Shown: piece by piece, positions 22,251 to 36,145 of the stretch
Position numbering within the stretch: the first letter of the stretch is position 1
Layout of the letters: every line of letters starts with the position of its first letter
Origin: Hemerocallis citrina
Lineage: Eukaryota; Streptophyta; Magnoliopsida; Asparagales; Asphodelaceae
Reading direction: 5' to 3'
DNA: 64,000 nucleotides
Assembly (NCBI GenBank): GCA_017893485.1
Contig: CM030360.1
Span: 144,220,697-144,284,696, forward strand
Program-made: the position numbers and the translations under genes
The notes under the pieces: model-generated
Databases searched by the model: none
Told to the model about the DNA's origin: nothing
The model's input: the letters and a program-made list of their open reading frames with translations, nothing else

Positions 22251-22459
22251 ACAAAAAGTTGCACAAAAATAAAAAAATAAAGGAAATGCCAAGGTTTACA
22301 CTTTATTATTTACAACAAAACAAAAAAAGAGAGGCACGTAGTGCTGATTACAGGGGGTCGGTAACATAAGCTCGGTTACAAGAGGAGTCTAGTCCTCCCC
22401 TTCGAGGAACTTGATGAGGTGTTCCGCATTCCAGGGCCTCTTCACTATCCTTCCCCCTG
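22251..22459. other. Spacer between array and integrase end of T2
   Basis: A-rich on plus near 22255-22330, no repeat and no clear gene beyond the trailing end of the polyprotein. Confidence 0.4.
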
Positions 22460-23830
22460 CTATGTGAGTCCGTACGTGCCGGGGCGTATCACTTCGGAGA
22501 CCTTATACAGGCCCTCCCAATTTGGGGCCAACTTTCTCTTTTTGTTGGGGTCGGATACCGCTAGCTTTCTAAGCACGAGGTCACCTAGCTTGATGTCGGT
22601 GGGGCGGACCTTCTTGTTATAAAACCTCTCGATTTGTTGTTGGTATATGCTTCTTCCGACGATGGATTTTTCCCTGACCTCGTCGATTAGATCCAAGTTG
22701 GCTCTGAGGTCCGTTGAGTTGTTCTCCTTGTCGAAGGCCATGATTCTGGGTGAAGGGAGCCCGATCTCCAAGGGGATAACCGTCTCTGTGCCGTAGGTTA
22801 GGTTGAACGGTTACTCACCCGTGGGGATTCTCTTCGTCGTCCGGTGCGCCCAGAGTACGCTCGGCAACTCGTCAACCCACAACCCCATGGATAAATTATC
22901 CAACCGCTTCTTGAGGCCGTCAAGGATTTGACGGTTAGCATTTTTGGCCTGGCCGTTTGACTGAGGATGACATATTGATGAGAAGCACTGCTAGACACCG
23001 ATGTCTTCGCAGAATTTTTGAAAGTTCGTGCCTACAAATTGGGTCTTGTTGTCTGTGATGAGTACCTGCGGGATCCCGAACTGACAGATGAGGTTCTTCC
23101 AGAAAAAAGTTTGGTGTTCTGTGATCATGGCCAGGGGCTCTACCTCGATCCAATTGGTGAAGTAGTCGATGACCACCACCAGGAACTTCCTTTGGCCCGT
23201 TGCTTTTGGAAAAGGGCTGACCAAGTCCATTCTCCACATAGTAAAGGGGGTCGGACTGGCCACGGAGCGGAGGTTGGCTTGTGGAAGCCTTTTCACCGAG
23301 GAGAATTTTTGGCAAGGGCCGCACCTTTTAACAAGGTCTTGGGTGTTGTGTAACATGGTCGCCCAGTAGTACCTGTGGTTTAAGGCTTTTTTGGCGAGCG
23401 ACCTACTCCCCATGTGACACCCCCCGATTCCTTCATGCAGTTCCTTCAGAGAGTACATCGCCTCATCGAGGGCCAGGCAGCAAAGGTAGGTTCTGTCGTC
23501 CATTGTTGTGTACGAGCGCTTGAAGAGTTTCTCGTTGATTATGATGAACCTTTCTGAACGGACCCTGGTCCTTCTCCCCTCGCCCTCCGACAGGAACTTC
23601 CAGATGGGAGTCATCCAGTTGTCTGGTTGAGGTTCTGTGGTGAGGCAGAAGGCTTCGGGGAGGTCGATGCTGGGCTTGAGGAGGACTTCGATTAGGACGG
23701 TGTGGTCAAGGCCTTCGAAGGATGATGAGGCAAGTTTTGATAAGGAATCAACTTGGGTGTTTTGCTCCTTAGGGATCCATTCCACTGAGGAGAAATCGAA
23801 GGACGTCAAGAGCTGCTGGACTACCGCCAA
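22460..23830 (-). pseudogene. T2 integrase (zinc-binding, catalytic core, C-terminal)
   Basis: Read on the minus strand: HRYYWATMLHNTQDLVKRCG then PCQK (zinc-binding HHCC module), MWRMDLVSPFP (first catalytic Asp), LITDNKTQF (second Asp), NGQAKNANRQILDGLKK, then KKRKLAPNWEGLYKVSEVIR. At the third catalytic position, where gypsy integrases have Glu in NGQAE, the codon is AAA (Lys), so the enzyme should be inactive. Stops interrupt the frame (for example TAG near 22993 after CEDIGV, and near 22810). The N-terminal part (about 23500-23830) links it to the upstream RNase H. Confidence 0.88.
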
Positions 23831-24280
23831 GTATCAGACCATCCGAGCGTCACGAACCTCATACTCCCCGGTGATCTGGTTGACCACAAGCTGGGAGTCG
23901 CTAAAAACCCTGATTTGCTTAGCCCCAACCTTGTGCGCTAGGGTGAGCCCTGTGATCATAGCCTCATATTCCGCCTCGTTGTTAGAGGCTGAGAAGTTCA
24001 GGCGAAGAGAATACTGGAAAATGAAGTTGTCGGGACCTTTGAGGATGACGCCCGCGCCGCTTCCCACCTCGCAAGACGAGCCGTCGACATAAACTTCCCA
24101 AACCAGATCTGCCACTTGAATGTCGGATGGCTCAGAGACAGTGCACTCCGTGATGAATTCGGTGAGGGCTTGTCCCTTAATGGCTGTCCTGGGCTGGTAG
24201 TTGATGTCGTACTGGCTCAGCTCGATCGACCACTTGACTAAGCGGCAGGAACTCTCAGGCTTGTGGAGGACGGCCTTGAG
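23831..24280 (-). pseudogene. T2 second (archaeal-type) RNase H domain
   Basis: The minus strand reads LVWEVYVDGSSCEVGSGAGV, NNEAEYEAMITGLTLAHKVG and VFSDSQLVVNQITGEYEVRD. This is an additional RNase H of the kind known as aRNH in Tat-lineage elements, lying between the RT-linked RNase H and integrase. The acidic residues D-E-D of the active site are in place. A TGA just after ARMV (CGA to TGA fits) separates it from the integrase frame. The nested block at 24281-49559 cuts the reading frame immediately upstream. Confidence 0.82.
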
Positions 24281-25692
24281 TGTAACACCCTAGATTTTTA
24301 AATAATGTTTTTAAGATTAATAAATGAATTAAAATAATTTTTAGGTGATTTAATATGTATTTTTGTGAAGTTTATCTTTTTACACGTGCAAATATTTTCT
24401 TGGAAAGTTCAAAGTCAAAAATTATTTTGGGAAAACCTATTATTTATTAGTAGGTATTATTTATGAATTTTCTGGGTTTTTCTGATATTTATTTGACCTA
24501 TTTGTAAATATTACAAAAAGAAGGGCTTTTGTGCAAAATTAGCACTTGGAGTAAAAACTCCAGCTTTTCAGATTTTTGGGCTGAGCATGATGTCTAGCCA
24601 ACTCAGAGGTAAAAAGTTTACTTTTTTTTAATAGATTTGGTTTATTTCACAAATTTCTTAAAGAAGGGTATTTTTACAAAATTGCCACTTAGAGGCAAAA
24701 ATTACAAAATTGCTTTTCTGAGTTTGAAAATAGTTCCGGCCCGGTCTGGAGTAGTTATTTTTGTTTTAAATTTGAATTGAATTGGTTAATCTAATTTCCA
24801 AGTATAAAGATTTATATATGTTAAGATATATTCAAAAGGGATATTTTGCAAAACCTATTCAAAACCCTAATACATCAATTACCGGCCTATTAAAGGAGTG
24901 GTGCAACCGTCTCTTTGCTACACTACACAAAGGATTTTCTTTATTATTGATTTCTTGGAGTTTCGAAGCGAGGATCTTGATTTTCTTGCGAAAGGAAGGA
25001 CTTTTCTTATTCTCTTTATTATTTCAGTTGATTCTTCAATAAGGTGACATATGTTTGTTTTTCTATTTCTATGCATGTTGTATGTGATGATTTGTCTATT
25101 TGGAAAACATGTTAGATGGTTGTATGATGATATAATGAGTTAATTAAAAGATGTATGAATAAAAATTGAATCTTTTCTTGAAAACTATGCTATTGATGAT
25201 TAAAACTACATATAGATGACTTGAGATTGTTAAAGAAGCTAATAGAAACCATGAGTAGGTTGTTTTCCTTCATATTGTTACTGATTTGAACGTATACTAT
25301 GAGATTGTATGATGTTTATTGCAAAAGTGAACAAAACCTAATCTTTACTGTGTATGGATTTGTATATGATCTGTTGGATGATTTTGAGGAGTAAAAACTT
25401 GATGAATGATGGTTATAATTGCATATATTCATGGGTAAACTATTGTAATTAGTGGGGTATGTGTATAACAAGTTGTAGAAGGGTTTTTGGATTGAAAAAG
25501 ATCAAGATTTAATGTTGTTAAGAGGGGTTGATTTCCAGGTCTGATGGTGTATGGCCGAAAACTTGATTTTTGAGTTTTATGAAGGTTTTTGATTGGATCT
25601 TAAGTTGTTTTAGTACTGAGATTGATTCGAACCATTGTACTACTCTTATTTGATGGAATTGATACTTTAACTGATGATTGAACACTTATATA

Positions 25693-25694
<2 letters not shown>

Positions 25695-25754
<60 letters not shown>

Positions 25755-25756
25755 TA
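25695..25756. repeat. TA microsatellite
   Basis: Uninterrupted AT/TA run inside the level 1 LTR. Confidence 0.95.
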
Positions 25757-26312
25757 GTTCTGTTTTGACTATTTTTTTCGAAAATTGCTATTTTATGGTC
25801 TTGACAAAGTTTTGATTAGTTTTATAAACTCCAGTATTGTAACACCCCGAATTCCAAATAAGTCTGAATTCGAAGTTCCACAGGAACTTTACACTTCACT
25901 TCGTATAATTTTACAAGGAATTTTAAAAACTTTTATACAACAATGTTTACATCAATGTAACGGAAGTAAATTACAACATAATACACGAATAAAATAACAA
26001 TTGAAATATTTCTTTAAGCAACATTCTTTCTTTAGTCCTTTCATCCATTTTATCCTGCATAGAAACTGTGGGTACGTCAATTGCATACAACTAACGCTTG
26101 GATATGATACATCAATTTCTCTTACTTGGAAAACACAAACTTAATCACAAATAAAGCTAAGGAGGGACTATCCTATTAATGTCGTGTGTGCTAGTGCACT
26201 TAGCCTTAATTCAGTTATTTATATTTCATGACACTAATGCACACTTGTTAGAACCTATGTATCCCATTCTACATAGATCCGAGGGCAAGCCCTTAACCAT
26301 ACTTCATCTTGT

Positions 26313-28196
26313 AGGGTTGAATCCCTCGTTATGAGTTTAACTACTACGGTAATTATAGTAAGTTCTTAGATGTTTTATGAGTTACGAGCCCATGTCCAGA
26401 CAGCCTGAAGGGGAATCCCACGTCATGATGCATCATGTAGACAGTCTATGGAAAATTCACCTCCAACATGGGATGATGGTACTACGTAGTCACCAAGCAC
26501 CCCACAAGTATCGCCACGATCCCGATAATTCCGGAGATGGATTCACGTCATGACATGACGCATCATGTAGACAGCCTATGAAAACTCTTACACCGTGAAT
26601 CCGAGGCCTTCATACATGTATTTTGCTCTTACTTTCATCACATCTTAACTATAGTGTTGTCCTCAGGTATTTGGATCATGAGTAAATTAACACCCTAGAG
26701 TTAGCATTTCCTCTACACCGGTCTTAAACATAAATTAATGACAACGACCCTTTCTTGGCCTTTTTCTATAACATTTATCTTCAGGAATTCATTCACGCCA
26801 ATGTAAGGACTTAGCTATACTCTAGATTTTAACCTCTTTCATGTTCACCAAAAATTGGGTGTTTATACTCACAAATTCCATATTCCATCACGATCTTTTT
26901 ATTTTATTTTCCATGCACACTTGTGTATATTAAAACACCAATTTCATTTATTGACTTACTCCAATTTTTCGCATCGAAATCTCATAATTTGGTCTCTACA
27001 CAAAACTCTTTACATTCAAATTTCATCTTTCTTTAATTATACAATAGTCATATTTTAAGAAGAATTATCGAGTTCTTCATCCCATTGTTTTAATATAAAA
27101 ATTACTTCCAAGTTTCACAAAATATGTTAAAATATTGTGGAAATATTTTTTATAAGTCTAAATAATTTTAGATGAGTAATAGAATTTTTTCCCAATTTTT
27201 TATTGCTCTTTAAAAACTCTTAAATACCAAAAAAAATCAAAAAAGAATTAAAAGAGGGTTGAATCCCTCGTTATGAGTTTAACTACTACGGTAATTACAG
27301 TAAGTTCTTAGATGTTTTATGAGTTACGAGCCCATGTCCAGACAGTCTGAAGGGGAATCCCACGTCATGATTCATCATGTAGACAGTCTATGGAAAATTC
27401 GGCTCCATCATGGGATGATGGTACTACGTAGTCACCAAGCACCCCACAAGTATCGCCACGATCCCGATAATTCCGGAGATGGATTCACGTCACGACATGA
27501 CGCATCTTGTAGATAGCCTATGAAAACTCTTACACCGTGAATCCGAGGCCCTCATACATGTATTTTTCTCTTACTTTCATCACATCTTCACTATACTGTT
27601 GTCCTCAGATATGTGGATCATGAGTAAATTAACACCCTAGAGTTAGCATTTCCTCTACACCGGTCTTAAACATAAATTAATGACAACGAACCTTTCTTGG
27701 CTTTTTTCTATAACATTTATCTTCAAGAATTCATTCACGCCAATGTAAGGACTTAGCTATACTCTAGATTTTAACCTCTTTCATGTTCAACAAAAATTGG
27801 GTGTTTATACTCACAAATTCCATATTCCATCATGATCTTTTTATTTTATTTTCCATGCACACTTGTGTATATTAAAACACTAATTTCATTTATTGACTTA
27901 CTCCAATTTTTCGCATCGAAATCTCATAATTTGGTTTCTACACAAAACTCTTTACATTCAAATTTCATCTTTCTTTAATTATACAATAGTCATATTTTAA
28001 GAAGAATTATCGAGTTCTTCATCCCATTGTTTTAATATAAAAATTACTTCCAAGTTTCACAAAATATGTTAAAATATTGTGGAAATATTTTTTATAAGTC
28101 TAAATAATTTTAGATGAGTAATAGAATTTTTTCCCAATTTTTTATTGCTCTTTAAAAACTCTTAAATACCAAAAAAAAATCAAAAAGAATTAAAAG
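26313..28196. repeat. 942-bp tandem duplication inside level 2 LTR
   Basis: Copy 1 is 26313-27254 and copy 2 is 27255-28196. Both start AGGGTTGAATCCCTCGTTAT and end AAAAAGAATTAAAAG. Differences are few and scattered, so the duplication is recent compared with the divergence between LTRs. Confidence 0.95.
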
Positions 28197-29916
28197 AGGC
28201 CTATTTATACACAATTCATGTAACACCCCGAATTCCAAATAAGACCGAATTCGAAGTTCCATAGGATCTTTACACTTCATTTCGTATAATTTTACAAGAA
28301 ATTTAAAACTTTTATATAACAATAATTACATCAGTGTCTTTTACAACAACAAGCAACAAAATAAATAAAATACAACAATAATAAATGTACAACTGTAACA
28401 ACTTTAACATTTGAATAATCATCAGCAACAATTTTATCTTTATATCTTCTTGTAAACTCCAAGTCCTGCATGTAAGACTGTGGGCACGTCAGTTGCTTAT
28501 AACCGACGAAATATTATACACGTCCATCCTCGCTATGCCGAACAGTATAACGATTCTTAAATACTTTAACAAACCACAAACTTGATCACAAAACAGAGCT
28601 ACAAAGGGACTATCCTATTGATGTCGTGTTGTGCTGTGCACTTAGTCCTTAATGTAGTTATTTATATTATATGACACTAATGCGCACTTGTTCGGATTCT
28701 ATGCATCCCATACTACATAGGTCCGAGGGCAAGCCCTTAATCGTTCTTCATCTATAGGGTGCAATCTCTCGCCATGATGTAAACTACTACGGTAACTACG
28801 GTAAGTATCCTAAATGTTCTATGAGTTACAAGCCCATATCCAGATAGCCCGGAGGGGAATTTCACGCACTGACATGACGCATCATGCAGACAGATTATGG
28901 ACAATTCAACCTCCGTCATGGTACGATGGCCCACCCGTAGTCACCAAACACCCCACAAGCATTGCCACCAGAACGATAATTCCGAAGTAGTGCGCACGCC
29001 ATGACATGACGCATCAAGCAGGCAGTCTGTGAATCACTCTCACACCGCCAAACCGATGGCCCTCATACTCGTGTTTTTCTCTTACTTTCATCACATCTTC
29101 ACTATGTATCTAATCCTTACAATTTTGTTTGTTTCAAAAGAAAATCATCACAACCTAGAGCTAGCTTACCCTACCGGACTTAAACCAAAACAAAAGAGAC
29201 AGTCAGCCTACCTGGCTACTTCTCAAGAGACGCTCAACCCTCAACGGTTAGCTCTCAAAATCATAAATAAAACTGCCGGTCACTCGGGTTTCGCCTAGCC
29301 TCTAGATTCCAACAACTATCTATTTCTAGAGATCAACAATAAGTCGTAATCAATCTCAATTTAATCTTTCATTTTCTTTATTCATATCTCTTTCTCAAAA
29401 ACATTTCTTTTATAATCTCATAACATGAGAACAATTCAATTCAGCCTCTTTATCAATTTCATCATTCATACCCTTGTGTGCATTTCAAATAATATCAATC
29501 AAGTATTAAAATCATAAAATCTCATTTAAGAAGAAATCTAATTGCAATCCAAATATTCATCTATCTTTAATTAAATAATAGTCACCCTTATTCGATAAAA
29601 TCGAATTCTTCAATAATACTCAATATAAAAATCCTCTTTCAATACTCCCAAAATATCTCAAATATTGTAGAATAAATTTTTATAAAGTCCAAACTATTTT
29701 AGAAAATTAAAAAGGATTTTTACCAATTTTTATTTCACATTAAAACTCTCAAAACCCATTAAAATTAAAAAAAACAATTTAAGTGTTAAAACCAGGTTTC
29801 GAACCTAGTACCAAAGCCTAAACCCGCAGGAAACAGTAAACAACCCAATACGCACCCTCTGACCAATATGGCTAAGGTGAGTAACTGATTTAATGGTGCA
29901 TTAAATTCTATGTCAG

Positions 29917-32900
29917 TGTAACACCCCGAATTCCAGAATACAACTGAATTCGAGTTCCACAGGATCTTTACACTTCTTTCGTACAATTTTACAAGGAAAT
30001 AAAAATTTTTCTTTCATCAAAGTTACATTTACACTTGTACATTATCACATCGGAAGCAATATTACATTAAATTACATGAAACAACATTTAAAATAGTCTT
30101 GCGCAGCATGCATACATCAATTATGTCAATCATCTTTACCCTGCACATAAAACTGTGGGCGTGTCAGTTCATTCAACTGACGAAATATTATACACGGCCA
30201 TCCTCTCTATGCCGGAAACAGTATAATGATTCTCATTTCTTAACAAACACAAACTTGCCACAAGCAAAGCTAAAGAGACTATCCTATTGATGTCGTGTTG
30301 TGAATGTGCACTTAATCCTTAATGCAATTATTTATATTATATGATACTAATGCGCACTTGTTCAGAGTCTATACAGCCCATAATACATAGGTCCGAGGGC
30401 AAGCCCATAATCGTTCTTCATCTTGTAGGGTTCAATCCCTCGCCATGACTTAATCTACTACTGTAACTACGATAAGTATCCTAGATGTTTTCTGACCTAC
30501 AAACTCATGTCTAGGCGTCCTGGAGAGAATCCCAATGCACTGACACATGACTCATCATGCAGGCATCCTGTGGTAATTCAGCTCCTACCATAGACATGAC
30601 ACCACCCGCTGTAGAGCCCCGTATTTTCAAATATTATTTTAAATATTTGAAAATGAATTTAAACGATTTTTTTTAGGATTTAATAAATATTTTCTAAAAG
30701 ATTTATCTTTTGTACACGTGCAGAACACGTGCAAATGACTTTTGAGAAGTTTGAAAGTTAATTTTTCTTTATGAAAAATCATTATTTAATATTTGGAATT
30801 TATTTAGTATTTTTCCAGATTTTTATGAAATTAATTGGGTCTATTTGTAATTTTTGAGAAAAGAAGGACCTCTTTGCAAAATTGACATTTTTAAGGGTTA
30901 AAGTGCAAAACATATTTTCTGGACATTTTGAAAAGTATTGGTTAAGATTTAGAAGTATATTTTTCTTTTAAATCCTAATTCAAATGAATTTTATTGAATT
31001 TCCAAGACTAGACCTATATATGTAAGTTGTATTTTGGAAAGGATTATTTTGCAAAAATGGGTGAAACCCTAAACCTATTCCCGGATATAAAAAGGGATCT
31101 TTTCAGCCGTCAATTACAAAATATGCAGAATTTTTGAGAACTGATTTGGTGGAGCAAGAGGAAGATTTAGATCTAGCAAGAAGGAAGACTTTTTCGTGGA
31201 TTTTCTCAATTCAAGGTGAGTGACTTGGTTTTTGTTTTGTTTTGATTTTGTGAGTGACTTTGTGTGTTTTGTTTTGTTTGTGAATGACATGAATTTTTCT
31301 TGTTGTTGATCTATGTAAGCGAGTGGTAATAATGTTAGATTTGATGTTGTGAATGATATAGATCTTGTATTGTGGTATGATTCATATGAACAAATGATTG
31401 TTGTTTATACCATGTTAAGAAATTTAAGAATGATTAGTAGATCTTGTTCATAACACTGTATTATTAAGATTTGAGTATGATTTTGATCGGATGAGGAACA
31501 CCTGGATCTTATATATATATTGTAAATTAGATTTTGATTTAGAGTTGTGAAAAAATTTAATCTTGAGAAACCCTAATGAAAGAATTAATAATCTAGAACA
31601 TGAGAACTTGGGTTTTGACATATTGAGGTTTTGAGTAATATACCCTTAATGAAGATCATTTTTCCTGAATACGAACTATTTTTCATAAACAATGAACCAT
31701 TAGAAAACTCCAGTTTTAATTTTGTATTCAGACCTAAGTTGTGAAAACCGTAGGCCGACAGTCGACTGGCCTACTGCACAGTCGACTGGTACGAGCCTGC
31801 TGCTGTACTTTAGTATCCTTGAGAAATCGTTCTGGACAGTCGACCTAGCTCGTAGGCAGTCGACTGGTTCACTGGGAAATATTTTTGTAAAAACTATTTT
31901 TGTCCTTTCTGGACAGTTGACCTATAATCCTTTAAGTCGACTTATATACTTAGAATATTTTTGTGAAATTATCGGAATTTACCTCGGGTAAGTCGACTGA
32001 TACTCTTCTAAGTCGACTTATATGACTTAGTTTATTTTTGTAAAATTTTGGATATTTGTCCTTCTGGACAGTCGACTTACTACAGTATAAGTCGACTGGT
32101 ACTGATGGAATTTTGTACTCTGAGTGTTACTTGAGTGTTTAGTTCTCAAATAATACAGTCCATACTTTGCTTTCAGTTAAACATTTGATTCTAAGATATT
32201 CAGTTAAACAATTGATTTAAGACATTCAGTTGAGCCACTTTGTTTAGTGGGACTTTTATTTAGATATTTGAGTTGAGACTCTAGAGGTGTGTGATCCTAG
32301 GATACCGGTATTGAGTTATTTTGTTGAGGCCCTTTTAGGCATTTCAGTTATTCAGTTTTGATTTTAGGCCGGTAGGGCACATCACTCTAGCAGATTCGTT
32401 GAGAAATTTAAATAACCACAAATAATAAGGACAGGCACTAGTGGTGATATGATGAACGGGAACATGGGTTATGAACCTCAGTATGGCTTTAGATGTGGGA
32501 TTTGATCTCCGGAATTATCCAAGTAACTTTCTTGAGATGTGGGATGATCTCCGGAATTATCCAGGTAAAATACCTGAGATGTGGGATCCATCTCCGGAAT
32601 TATCCAAGTGGGTTGCTTGCGATGTGGGATTGATCTCCGGAATTATCAAAGTCGAGGCGACGCACATGGGGTATTCAAGTGATGATGTGTCTATGTCTAG
32701 ATGTGGGATGATCTCCGGAATTATCCAGGTAAAATACCTGAGATGTGGGATCCATCTCTGGAATTATCAGGCATGGGCTAATTCTCACACTTTATCTTTA
32801 TCTCGTAGTAGTCATCGTGATAGGATTAGTTGCATAACGGGGGATTGAACCCTATGAAGTGAAGACGTTAAGGGCTTGCACCGAACCTATGTAGAATGGG

Positions 32901-35900
32901 ATGCATAGACTTCGACAAGTATGCATTAGAGAGTCCGCATATAGAACTTGTGTTTTCTTGACTTGGTTTTATGCATGTGTTTTCCAGTTTTCATACACTT
33001 GACACTTAGACTAGATGTACTCGTCGTTTTCATTTTATGATGATTTCATGCTTTACATCTTTGTTATTCCTCAATACTTATCATTATGGTTAATACATGA
33101 TGTTGACTGACTTATGTTTTATGATTAAATTATATTGTTTGATTTTATGTCACTCACACCATTTATGGCTGACCCCTTTAGTTTGGGGGTTAGGGATCAT
33201 CTCTAACCTCAAGTGTTACAGGTAATTGCTTAGAGTTTGGAGGTTGGATGCTTGAGATAGTTGGAGATTAAAACTGATGTAATAGAGCCTTGTGTAAATT
33301 TGTGTTGTAAAAGAAAAGTTGTGATTCAAGGTGTTTGTACTTCCGCTGAGTTTGAAAAAAATTATTGTAACAAAAGTTTGGAATAAAATTGTTGTATTTT
33401 TTGGCTATGTGTACTGTTACATTGAAGTTGATGCTGGGATGGTGCCACGTATTTTCTAAGATATTATATTAGAAATTCGGGGCGCGACACCCGCAGTCGT
33501 CAAACACCCCATGAGCATCGCCACTGGGACGGTACTATGGAGCGATATCCACGCTCTATCATGACTCATCATGGGACATCCCTTGAATACTCTCACGCCG
33601 CCAATCCAATGGTCCTCATACTCAATGTTTTTCTCTTACTTTCATCACATCTTCACTATGTATCTAATCCTTACTTTAATTGAATCATGAATAAAAATCA
33701 ACTCTTAGAGTGTAGCACTTCCACTATACCGGTCTTATTCATTTAATTTCACATGACCCAACCTTAGTCTTCTCATTTCAAAAATATCATTTCACAATTC
33801 TTTCATTGCCGGTATAAGGCTTGGCTATACCCTAATTCTCAATTTCAACTCATAATTACAATGTCATACTCATAAGATTTTTTTTTCATGATTAATCACA
33901 ATTCATATTTCAATAGCATAGTATTCATGTATTCACATCTTTCATAACTCATCATGTCAACTATTTCAATTTCTCAAGTAAAATATCATACATAACAATG
34001 AAAATGCAACACGTCACATTTGCTAGTTTATAAACCCACATAATTCTATTTCAATCCATACTAATTCCATAGTTCACATTTTTAATTGGTTTCACAATTC
34101 ACACCTTTCAAACTTCTCATTACCCAAAAAAATCCTAATTTAAACTTCGTAAACAATCCATTCGATTTTCTTTAAAAAGAAAGTTAGTCATTAAAATAAG
34201 TTCCCCTTTGTAAAACAGTCTCAAATTCTCATTTATACTAGGACACCGATCATAGAAATTTTCTCACAAAAAAATTACGGATTTACTTGAAACTTCGGGG
34301 AAGTCGACTGTCACATATGGCCGGTCGGCTGTTCTGCGAGGTTCTAAACCTTGAAAATACATAATCAGAGTAGTCGACTGTCACATATGACCATTCAGCT
34401 GTTCTGCGATGATTTCTAAACTCAAAAAAAATAAATGAAGAAGGCAGTCGACTGTTTCAATAGTCGATCGACTGTGCTACTGGTTTTCAATTTCGAAAAA
34501 ATATTTTTAGTTCTTTTTCTTCTCTTTTTGAAAACAAAAAAAATGTCTAGAATAAAACTACATTTAATTTAACAGTAACGAGTATTTTGAATGGTATTTT
34601 TCACTCTTTTAAAACATGTAGTTAGCCTTAGTTTGCATTTTATGAACACTATTTCGTCATTTGAAAATTATTACGTAATTGTTCATAAACAAAGATGATT
34701 TCTCATACAAAATTCACTACAATGATGTTTTCTTACGCATTGATAACTATGATATCTTTAGAGCACAAAATCAACTTTATAAGTGAGTAAAAACTTCCAC
34801 TTTATTAGTTAATCTACAGATGATACATGCAATTATTCGTATGCAAAAGGACATTCCTTTTCATTTATTCAAATCTTTCACATGATAAATATATAGCAAT
34901 GGGGAATTTCATCACATCTATTAACAATCATTTCTATCAATTCATCTTTAACACATTATTCTACTTTAGCATTTTTAATCAATAAGCATAGTACAATTTC
35001 TTACTAGTGAATTTCACACAATTGCAATTTAAACATAATCAACATGCATTCTAATGTTTATAACAATGAGAAACATACACTTTTACTCATAGTCAATAAA
35101 TCTAGTAATCAAACATCACACATTTGCTAATTATCAATTCTCTTCTAATTAGGCGAACATGCATTTCATTTCATCTAGTAGCTTATAATAACAATTCAAT
35201 TTCATTTCCTAGAATAATTTCTACTCTAGAAGTCATGAGAAACACCCACCTTTTGAAGAAAAACCAATGAGAAAAATCCCCTAGAGTCTCCTAGATTGCG
35301 AGCGAGTGCCTTCTCCTCCTAGATTGTAATGCACGACTCCTCCTCCATGCTCCTTGCCAAAACCGAGAGCTCCTAGAGTGGGGTGAAAAGCCGGCCTCCA
35401 AGGGGGAACACAACACACAACTCACACACTAATATGTATATATCTCCTATATAATGTCTCCTTTAATATTTGCTTTAGTGTAGAATACAAGTAGGAAGGG
35501 GGGGTATTTATACTATTTTTAGAATAGATTGGAGGGCTAGGATTTGTTGGATAGTTGTAGAATGGAGGGCTAGGATAGGAGTAGAAGTTATAGCAACCAC
35601 CCACACACAAATAAACTACCCATGCACACAACCCACTCTCCCATGTCTCCATACACCATCCGACCACCAATATAGTGTGCATTGCACACTACGTGCTTCG
35701 CACGTGCCACATAGTACCCCTATGTAGAAGTTTGTACAATTTAATTAATCAAAATGTTCACTATTTGTCTCTACATGACAAGTGTGACCATTTAATTGAT
35801 TTATTAAATTGGTGGGCTTCACAATTAGTGGGCTTAGGCTTGTGGGCCAAGACAATAAATTAATAATTAATTAAAATGGGCTAAAAAAATAAAATAGTGT

Positions 35901-36068
35901 TTAGGCTTTAGAAATAGGTTTTTAGAAAAATAAAGAAAAATAATTGTTCATACTAAAATGAGATATTATATATAAAATAAATAAATAATATATACATGAA
36001 GTTTGCACGTGCACAACACGTGAAAGAATAATATTTTATTAAAAATAAAATTTTAGGGTATTACTACA
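29917..36068 (-). repeat. 3' LTR of chromovirus, interrupted by a solo LTR
   Basis: Matches 41253-44514 almost base for base on either side of the insertion at 30610-33489. The boundary with the body is the polypurine tract AAGGAGGGAG (minus strand, about 36069-36080). The LTR start reads TGTAGTAATACCC here and TGTAATACCC in the 5' LTR, a small difference at the terminus. Confidence 0.9.
30610..33489 (+). mobile_element. Nest level 5: solo LTR, target duplication CCCGC
   Basis: Starts TGTAGAGCCCCG and ends GGGGCGCGACA; flanked by CCCGC at 30605-30609 and 33490-33494. The undisturbed target ACCACCCGCAATCGTC is seen in the 5' LTR near 41938-41953. A TATA box GATATAAAAAGG lies near 31083. It contains four near-identical 'GATCTCCGGAATTATCC' units around 32505-32770 and several GTCGACTG motifs (31759-32095). 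No coding region. Confidence 0.93.
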
Positions 36069-36145
36069 CTCCCTCCTTAGAATAGTTCCATCCCCGGAAC
36101 TACAATTAAAGAGTGAGTGAACAAAACATAATAAGAAAAATACAA

